NCBI GenBank assembly: GCA_002404095.1
Contig: DHJA01000038.1
Span: forward strand, 39,429-50,278
Length of the DNA stretch: 10,850 bases
Source: Planctomycetaceae bacterium UBA4732
Lineage (GTDB): Bacteria; Planctomycetota; Planctomycetia; Gemmatales; Gemmataceae
Direction: 5' to 3'
A program made the translations under genes and the position numbers. The stretch's first letter is position 1, and the number at the start of each line of letters is the position of its first letter. This document shows, piece by piece, positions 7,157 through 10,850 of this stretch. The notes below the pieces were generated by a model. That model did not search any database. It was given only the letters and a program-made list of their open reading frames with translations, and had not been told where the DNA came from.

Positions 7157-7843
7157 TTAGTAGAGGCGCAATTGCGTGATCGCGACGCGGCCGCTGAAAC
7201 AGACTTCCACGTCGGCGCCGGCCGTCCGGCGCCGGCCGTGATAGTCGCCGTCGTAGTGTAGATGTTCTCCCTCCTGGCGGAAGCTAAGCGGCAATGGCGA
7301 TGTATCGAGAGGGCAAAAGACGCTTTCCGGCGGAGGCGAACCGGGTTCGAGATGCGGCAGGTTGACGCTCCAGAAGACGCCGGGTTCGACCGGCCGCGCC
7401 GTCAGGTCGCGCAGCACGGGCAGCGCCCGCGCCGTCACTTCCGCCCAGTCGATGGCCAATCCCTTGCGCTTGTACTGCGAAAACGCGATTCCGGTCCAGC
7501 CGTGCAGCACCGCCTCGCGCACGGCCGCCACGGTGCCGGAGTGATGCACGTCGGCGCCGAGGTTGCCGCCGTCGTTGACGCCGGACAGCACCCAGCCGGC
7601 TTCCATGCCGAAGCGATGCAGGGCCACGCGCACGCAGTCGGCCGGCGTTCCCTCGACGGCGTACCGATGCGGCCCCGCCTCGCGGACGCGGAGGATGGCG
7701 TTTGTCGTGACGCGATGGCTACAGCCGGACTGCGGGCCGGCCGGGGCGACCACGATCACGTCACCGACTTGCCGGACCGCTTCTTCCAGGGCGCGAAGGC
7801 CCGGCGCGTCAATTCCATCGTCATTGGTTATGATAAATCGCAT
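7157..7843 (-). CDS. surE: 5'/3'-nucleotidase SurE
   Basis: Metal-dependent nucleoside monophosphate phosphatase of the SurE family, cytosolic, involved in nucleotide turnover and stress survival in other bacteria. It has 228 residues, somewhat shorter than the common ~250. The N-terminus MRFIITNDDGIDAPG carries the metal-binding Asp8/Asp9. S39 lies in APAGPQSGCSHRVT, and the SGVNDGGNLG stretch (from S87) supplies the conserved Asn ligand. The usual YSGT appears as HHSGT (100-104), and EGTPADCV (64-71) matches the family. ATG start with CGGAG just upstream on the minus strand. It ends tail-to-tail with the WD40 gene with one base between, and starts divergently from the trmB-like gene, 75 bp away. 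It lacks the common partners pcm/nlpD or rpoS nearby. All core motifs intact. Confidence 0.95.
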   Translation of the reverse strand: MRFIITNDDGIDAPGLRALEEAVRQVGDVIVVAPAGPQSGCSHRVTTNAILRVREAGPHRYAVEGTPADCVRVALHRFGMEAGWVLSGVNDGGNLGADVHHSGTVAAVREAVLHGWTGIAFSQYKRKGLAIDWAEVTARALPVLRDLTARPVEPGVFWSVNLPHLEPGSPPPESVFCPLDTSPLPLSFRQEGEHLHYDGDYHGRRRTAGADVEVCFSGRVAITQLRLY

Positions 7844-7918
7844 GATGCTCCGGTAAAGGTGCGGGGTATTCTAGCAACTGGTATTTTAGGCGCCGCGTCC
7901 AACGAGACGAGCCATCGC
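7844..7918. other. Divergent intergenic region surE / trmB-like gene
   Basis: The 75-bp gap must hold promoters for both genes. It contains an imperfect direct repeat, GGTATTYTAG at 7865-7874 and 7880-7889 (9 of 10 matching, 15-nt period), which is AT-rich for this region. I see no convincing -35/-10 pair on either strand. The surE ribosome binding site (CGGAG read on the minus strand) lies at its left edge. Confidence 0.4.
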
Positions 7919-8704
7919 ATGAAACCCGAGAAGCCGCCGAAACGTCATATCGAGCGCGAGTTCGGCGTGCCGGTCGCCGGCGAAATCCTTGACCCGACGC
8001 GCTGGACGCAAACCGCACTCAAGAACCCGCCGGCCGACGGCCCGCTCGACCTTTCCGCCCTGTTCGGCCGCACAGCCCCGCTCGTCGTGGACGTCGGCTG
8101 CGGCAACGGCCGTTTTCTACTCGGCAGTGCGGTATGGCGACCGGACCACGATCATCTCGGCGCCGACGTGCTGCCGGTCGTCATCCGCTATGCCACGCGC
8201 CGCGCCAACCAACGCGGCCTGACCAACATCCGCTTCGCCGTTGTGGATGGATGGACGCTCATGGAACGGCTGTTGCCGCCCGGCGCCGCCGCCGAGATCC
8301 ACTGCTATCACCCGCAGCCGTTCTATAACCCCGCCCAGGTTCGACTTCGCCTTATTACGCCCGCTTTTCTCGCTTTAGCGCATCGCGCGCTCGCGCCCGG
8401 GGGCCTCTTCTTCGTCCAGACCGACAACCCCGGATACTGGCGTTACATCCGCGCGGTGGTCCCGGAGTTCTTCACGTTTCACGAGCGCATCGGCGTATGG
8501 CCGGACGCGCCCAAGGGCCGGACGCGGCGCGAGATCATCGCTTTACGACGCGGCCTACCCGTGTTTCGCGGCTCGGGGACGGCACGGCTCGACTTAAGCA
8601 GGGCGGACGCGGTGCGCATGGCGGAAGCGCTGCCGCCGCCAGTGTTCGACGCGGATCGGCGCTTGCGCGAATTGGATTATTTAGAGAGGGTAGAAGGGGA
8701 GTGA
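7919..8704 (+). CDS. trmB: TrmB-like tRNA (guanine-N7)-methyltransferase, diverged
   Basis: SAM-dependent methyltransferase of the TrmB fold; TrmB makes m7G46 in tRNA. It has 261 residues from the ATG at 7919, whose N-terminus MKPEKPPKRHIEREFG looks like a family start. The SAM-binding loop VVDVGCGNGRF holds D58-G64. LTNIRFAVVDG matches the strand with the second conserved acidic region. The canonical FPDPW...KRR signature appears as YHPQPFYNPAQVRLR (H131-P134), so the Asp is replaced by Gln133. TD (168-169, in FFVQTDN) and the C-terminal T-x-x-E (T202, E205) are kept, and RREIIALRRGLPVFRG is unlike E. coli TrmB. The reading frame is open upstream back to 7262, but that part is the antisense of surE. 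A terminator follows 15 nt after the stop. The methyltransferase family is secure; substrate is less sure because of the altered motif. Confidence 0.8.
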   Translation: MKPEKPPKRHIEREFGVPVAGEILDPTRWTQTALKNPPADGPLDLSALFGRTAPLVVDVGCGNGRFLLGSAVWRPDHDHLGADVLPVVIRYATRRANQRGLTNIRFAVVDGWTLMERLLPPGAAAEIHCYHPQPFYNPAQVRLRLITPAFLALAHRALAPGGLFFVQTDNPGYWRYIRAVVPEFFTFHERIGVWPDAPKGRTRREIIALRRGLPVFRGSGTARLDLSRADAVRMAEALPPPVFDADRRLRELDYLERVEGE

Positions 8705-8718
8705 GAGTAGCAAGGTGG

Positions 8719-8746
8719 GCCAATCGCTCCGCGATTGGCTTTCGTT
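8719..8746 (+). terminator. Rho-independent-type terminator after the trmB-like gene
   Basis: A perfect 9-bp stem GCCAATCGC / GCGATTGGC (8719-8727 and 8731-8739) with a 3-nt TCC loop is followed by a short T-rich stretch (TTTCGTT). It begins 15 nt after the stop codon at 8704. On the minus strand no T-run follows, so it probably serves the plus-strand gene only. Confidence 0.65.
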
Positions 8747-8797
8747 CCCTCCTGTCCGGAGCGTGAGCGGTTATCCTCTTACCATTCTTTACGTCCC

Positions 8798-8839
8798 TTG
8801 TGTCTTTGCAAAGAATCATTTGTGTCATTGTAATGAATC
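8798..8839. repeat. Imperfect 20-bp direct repeat at the 3' end of the metallopeptidase gene
   Basis: TTGTGTCTTTGCAAAGAATC at 8798-8817 and TTGTGTCATTGTAATGAATC at 8820-8839 match at 17 of 20 positions with a 22-nt period. The second copy encodes the last codons and stop (8825-8827) of the minus-strand gene; the first lies just after it. The surrounding CTTTACGTCCCTTGTGTC stretch has the same TTGTGTC-like texture. Confidence 0.5.
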
Positions 8840-9619
8840 CGTCGCCGCTACAGGGATGAGGCGCGGCCGCGGCACCGTGACGCCGACAACGGCTCCGTGG
8901 CGGTGCTGTAGCTGGGCGAAGTTCAGACGAAGGAATTCGTGCAATTGACGGTCGGCCCCGTTGGACAGGTAGGCGCGCGCCATTTCTGCCATGTGGGAGT
9001 CGTATAGTCGTTTACTGTGCGTATGGAGGGCGCAGCGGCCGTCGTGTCGCCGTAGGTCGCCCTCGAAGGCGGGGCTGATGTGATATAGCTCGTGGAAAAG
9101 GGTGATGAACTTGTCGTCGAAGCCCTGGTCCAGGAAGCGCGGCAGACAGAACGTCACCAGATAGAGCATTTCCCGGCCGTCCACGAAAAAGCGCTGCACC
9201 TGATACGGAACGTCATGCCGCTGGCGCGTCAGGGCGCCGCCGTGGCAGCGCAGGGGCGTTACGCGGGCCTGGAGGCCGTGCCGCCGGCCCGATCGCGCCT
9301 GGAGGACGCCGAAAAGCAGGCGCGAGACGTCGATATGCCGTAGGGCATCGCTGTGCCGCACCACATCGGAGCAGAGCCGGCGGACGTGGCCGCAGAAGTC
9401 GAACGGCCGATCCGTCGGGCCGGAGCGCAGCCAGGCCGGCGCGTCCGAAGCCGGCGCGTGCCCGCGCGCCGGCCTGGGGACGAGGATCGTCCGCAGCGGC
9501 AACGGATTGTCTGGCTCGTGCCAGCGAATGATCGTGGGCGGCGGCGTTTTGCCTGCCGTCCGAGCGGATTTGGACGCTTCCGTTCCTCCTGACGAATCGC
9601 TCTTCCGCCGTAACCGCAT
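8825..9619 (-). CDS. Putative HExxH metallopeptidase (resembles the PhageMetallopep family)
   Basis: Predicted zinc peptidase of unknown substrate, 264 residues from the ATG at 9619. A GTG at 9658 would add 13 residues; I prefer ATG because an AGGACGGA stretch precedes it, but its spacing is long. The core is FITLFHELYHISPAFEG (HELYH at residues 176-180; Glu177 would be catalytic), then DLRRHDGRCALHTHSKRLYD, whose His residues could give the third ligand, and a helical tail DSHMAEMARAYL. HELYHxxPxFxGDxRRxxGR is the arrangement I associate with the putative phage metallopeptidase family (PF18894). Before it come a basic, Pro-rich, probably disordered N-terminus and a domain with FDFCGHVRRLCSDVV and an LYLVTFCLPRFLDQGF segment. 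There is no signal peptide, so it is likely cytoplasmic. It stands alone, converging on trmB and diverging from a lipoprotein gene. No other phage genes are visible, so it is probably a resident gene. Confidence 0.72.
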   Translation of the reverse strand: MRLRRKSDSSGGTEASKSARTAGKTPPPTIIRWHEPDNPLPLRTILVPRPARGHAPASDAPAWLRSGPTDRPFDFCGHVRRLCSDVVRHSDALRHIDVSRLLFGVLQARSGRRHGLQARVTPLRCHGGALTRQRHDVPYQVQRFFVDGREMLYLVTFCLPRFLDQGFDDKFITLFHELYHISPAFEGDLRRHDGRCALHTHSKRLYDSHMAEMARAYLSNGADRQLHEFLRLNFAQLQHRHGAVVGVTVPRPRLIPVAATDSLQ

Positions 9620-9702
9620 TGTTGTGTCCGTCCTATTCGCTGTCACCGGCAAATTCACTAAATTCGGCAGCCTCGTCTTCCGATACTACTAGACGTACCG
9701 AT

Positions 9703-9722
9703 TGAGAGGGGCGCGTCTCTCA
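9703..9722. other. Inverted repeat upstream of the first lipoprotein gene
   Basis: TGAGAG at 9703-9708 and CTCTCA at 9717-9722 form a perfect 6-bp dyad around an 8-nt GC-rich centre, in the divergent gap between the metallopeptidase and lipoprotein genes. It could be an operator or a 5'-leader hairpin. No promoter could be placed with confidence. Confidence 0.3.
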
Positions 9723-9743
9723 CTTTAGCTCATAGGCCGTGAC

Positions 9744-9749
9744 AGAGGA
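9744..9749 (+). promoter_or_regulatory. Ribosome binding site of the first lipoprotein gene
   Basis: AGAGGA followed by 9 nt of A-rich sequence leads to the ATG at 9759 and fixes this start. Confidence 0.6.
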
Positions 9750-9758
9750 AACAAAATC

Positions 9759-10010
9759 ATGAAAGTAAAACGGCGGACGAAGTGGGGTCTTCTCGGCTTG
9801 GCATGGGTGCTGACCGTCGGGACGGGCTGCCAGACGTGGGTGGCGGGCATGACGCTGCCGTCGGGTCACTACTTGGAGCATCCGCCCCAGTACATCCCGC
9901 CGTCGCCGCCGTATCCGTTGTCGCGCGAGCTGGGCCGACAGAATGAAACGGCCGTCGCCGTGCCTCTGGGGGCCGAGGTGCTGCCGGCGCCCGTACCGGG
10001 CCGACCGTAA
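9759..10010 (+). CDS. Small proline-rich lipoprotein
   Basis: 83 residues. A basic n-region (KVKRRTK) and a hydrophobic core (LLGLAWVLTV) lead to GTGC with Cys24 as the predicted lipidated residue. The -3 position is Gly instead of the usual Leu/Val, so the lipobox is imperfect, though the VGTGCQ context is common in predicted planctomycete lipoproteins. The mature part is short and Pro/Tyr-rich: TWVAGMTLPSGHYLEHPPQY, then PPSPPYPLSRELGRQNE. A W...MTLPS.HYLEHPPQY pattern is one I recognise from small planctomycete surface lipoproteins of unknown function; this recall is unverified. It should be anchored in a membrane facing the periplasm. A second lipoprotein gene follows 147 bp on. Function unknown. 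Confidence 0.8.
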   Translation: MKVKRRTKWGLLGLAWVLTVGTGCQTWVAGMTLPSGHYLEHPPQYIPPSPPYPLSRELGRQNETAVAVPLGAEVLPAPVPGRP

Positions 10011-10157
10011 CGCGGACGGCATTGGCCTTGACCTGGAATGGGCAGGCCGCTATACCCCCGCCGCTCTTGGCGTAAAAAGGATTTGCGGCCGCAGAGGACG
10101 AGCCGCGCGGGGGTTCAGCGCGGCGACCGGACTCTCATACAGGGGAAGGGGAAACCG
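10011..10157. other. Intergenic region between the two lipoprotein genes
   Basis: 147 bases. They contain the possible promoter described separately, a 10-bp palindrome TGCGGCCGCA (10084-10093), and GGGGAAGGGG (about 10142-10151) as the likely ribosome binding site for the gene at 10158. No terminator hairpin was seen after the first gene, so read-through is possible. Confidence 0.5.
10028..10056 (+). promoter_or_regulatory. Possible sigma70-type promoter of the second lipoprotein gene
   Basis: TTGACC (10028-10033) and TATACC (10051-10056) are separated by exactly 17 nt, matching 5 of 6 and 4 of 6 consensus bases. It would place transcription start about 95 nt before the ATG at 10158. Sequence match only; chance occurrence is not excluded. 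Confidence 0.4.
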
Positions 10158-10793
10158 ATGGGCAAGAAGCCCGTACTGGGAATCGTGAGCGCGTTGTGCG
10201 TCGGCCTCGCGCTAACGGGGTGCCGGAATTGCTCGTCCTGTCACTCCGACGGCGTGAAGCTGGCGAAGGACGGCCCGGGGACTGTCAAGCCGCAGGCGGC
10301 GTTCTCGCAAAACGGCCTACCCGCCGCGACTTCGGCCGCGGGATGGAACAACTCGGGGACGACGATCCCCAAGCCGAGCGGCGCGGCGCCGACCGATATG
10401 CCGGCGCCCGTGGGGATGGAGAAGGCCGGATCGAAGGCCACGGAACCGCTGGCGACCAGCAAATCAGGACTGTCCGGCGTTACGCCCGCGAGCTTTGCGC
10501 CGCCGGCGCCTGACGCGCCTGCTGCGGCGGAAACCAACACGAGCCGCTTCCAGCCGACGGCGGCCGGTCGCATTCTGCCTACGCCGCCTGCGCTGGCCAC
10601 GGGATCTTCGTTGCCGCCGTTGGGGGAGGAGCGCCCGTTCGGGACCAAGGTCGAAGAATCCAACGTGATGCCGCCGCCGCCGCCGCCGCCGCCGTTACCG
10701 CCGAGCATGCCGCGCTCGCTGTCTATCGACGGGACGCCGCTCCCGGCCGGGACGCTGCCGCCGCCGCCCCCGCCGCCCGGCCCGAACGGCTGA
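10158..10793 (+). CDS. Low-complexity lipoprotein with polyproline C-terminus
   Basis: 211 residues from the ATG at 10158, which is preceded by GGGGAAGGGG and followed at once by a signal peptide (GKKPVLGIVSALCVGLALTGC). LTGC is a good lipobox, with Cys22 lipidated. The mature protein is Pro/Ala/Thr/Ser-rich and probably disordered, with no domain I recognise. Two points stand out: CSSCH at 25-29, which fits the CxxCH heme-c pattern, and a C-terminal tail with an 8-residue proline run (encoded by tandem CCG at 10671-10694), then PPPPPPPGPNG. Such tails suggest an extended stalk or partner-binding arm in the periplasm or at the cell surface. The same frame is open upstream to 10038, but that would put the signal peptide inside the protein, so the later ATG is preferred. 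Function unknown. Confidence 0.8.
   Translation: MGKKPVLGIVSALCVGLALTGCRNCSSCHSDGVKLAKDGPGTVKPQAAFSQNGLPAATSAAGWNNSGTTIPKPSGAAPTDMPAPVGMEKAGSKATEPLATSKSGLSGVTPASFAPPAPDAPAAAETNTSRFQPTAAGRILPTPPALATGSSLPPLGEERPFGTKVEESNVMPPPPPPPPLPPSMPRSLSIDGTPLPAGTLPPPPPPPGPNG
10671..10694 (+). repeat. (CCG)8 trinucleotide tract coding polyproline
   Basis: Eight uninterrupted CCG codons encode the proline run of the second lipoprotein. Being trinucleotide, expansion or contraction would lengthen or shorten the tail without shifting the frame. Confidence 0.9.
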
Positions 10794-10821
10794 GCGGTGG
10801 ATCGAGAGTCTAGTCTAATAG

Positions 10822-10850
10822 GGCTGTTCAACACGGCTGAAACAGCCGTG
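10822..10850 (+). terminator. Possible terminator: overlapping inverted repeats at the window end
   Basis: CACGGCTG / CAGCCGTG (10832-10839 and 10843-10850) is a perfect 8-bp stem with an AAA loop, 38 nt after the lipoprotein stop. An alternative 7-bp pairing, GGCTGTT (10822-10828) with AACAGCC (10841-10847), uses the same right-hand bases and excludes it. Whether a T-run follows is outside the window. Confidence 0.5.

Noticed and set aside
7262..7918. N-terminal extension of the trmB-like frame
   Set aside because: This part is antisense to surE, which has intact catalytic motifs; the methyltransferase similarity begins only after the ATG at 7919.
8825..9658. Prophage remnant
   Set aside because: Only the metallopeptidase has a phage-named family; no integrase, attachment site, tRNA or structural gene is nearby.
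10038..10157. Upstream extension of the second lipoprotein frame
   Set aside because: It would bury the signal peptide and lipobox about 40 residues inside the protein; the ATG at 10158 has a good ribosome binding site.
10241..10834. Minus-strand glycine-rich frame of 197 codons
   Set aside because: The glycine runs are just the complement of the proline codons in the lipoprotein; no start signal or domain.

Overview
The window reads like a GC-rich chromosomal segment of a Planctomycetota bacterium, most likely Gemmataceae-like. The inference rests on the mix of genes: a BPTD_3080-type restriction helicase, a stand-alone WD40 propeller, a diverged TrmB-like protein, and two small proline-rich lipoproteins of a kind I associate with that group. 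No rRNA, tRNA or other taxonomic marker is present, so the assignment is moderate at best.

Layout from left to right. (1) 25-3072, minus strand: a ~1015-residue type III-like restriction subunit (SF2 helicase plus C-terminal nuclease-like domain). It carries an 85-bp interrupted palindrome inserted in frame at 1618-1702, and another copy of the palindrome arm overlaps its stop codon at the window edge. No methyltransferase is visible; if there is one it lies left of position 1. (2) 3073-3244: a divergent intergenic region with a perfect 12-bp palindrome just upstream of the next gene. (3) 3245-7155, plus strand: a tightly packed cluster of proline dehydrogenase, glutamate-semialdehyde dehydrogenase and a seven-bladed WD40 protein, with gaps of 6 and 2 nt. 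The first two oxidise proline to glutamate and together correspond to a split PutA. The WD40 protein is probably co-translated with them, and its role is unknown.

(4) 7157-7843, minus strand: surE, ending 1 nt from the WD40 gene. It diverges from a trmB-like methyltransferase gene at 7919-8704, which is followed by a clear stem-loop terminator. (5) 8825-9619 (or 9658), minus strand: a predicted HExxH metallopeptidase. (6) 9759-10010 and 10158-10793, plus strand: two short lipoproteins, the second with a polyproline tail and a possible sigma70-type promoter in front of it. The window ends in overlapping inverted repeats that may be a terminator.

The most unusual items are the palindromic repeat that has become protein-coding inside the restriction helicase, and the TrmB-like enzyme whose canonical FPDPW motif is replaced while its other signature residues remain. 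I did not find a clearly novel multi-gene system. Most of the window is housekeeping and catabolic.
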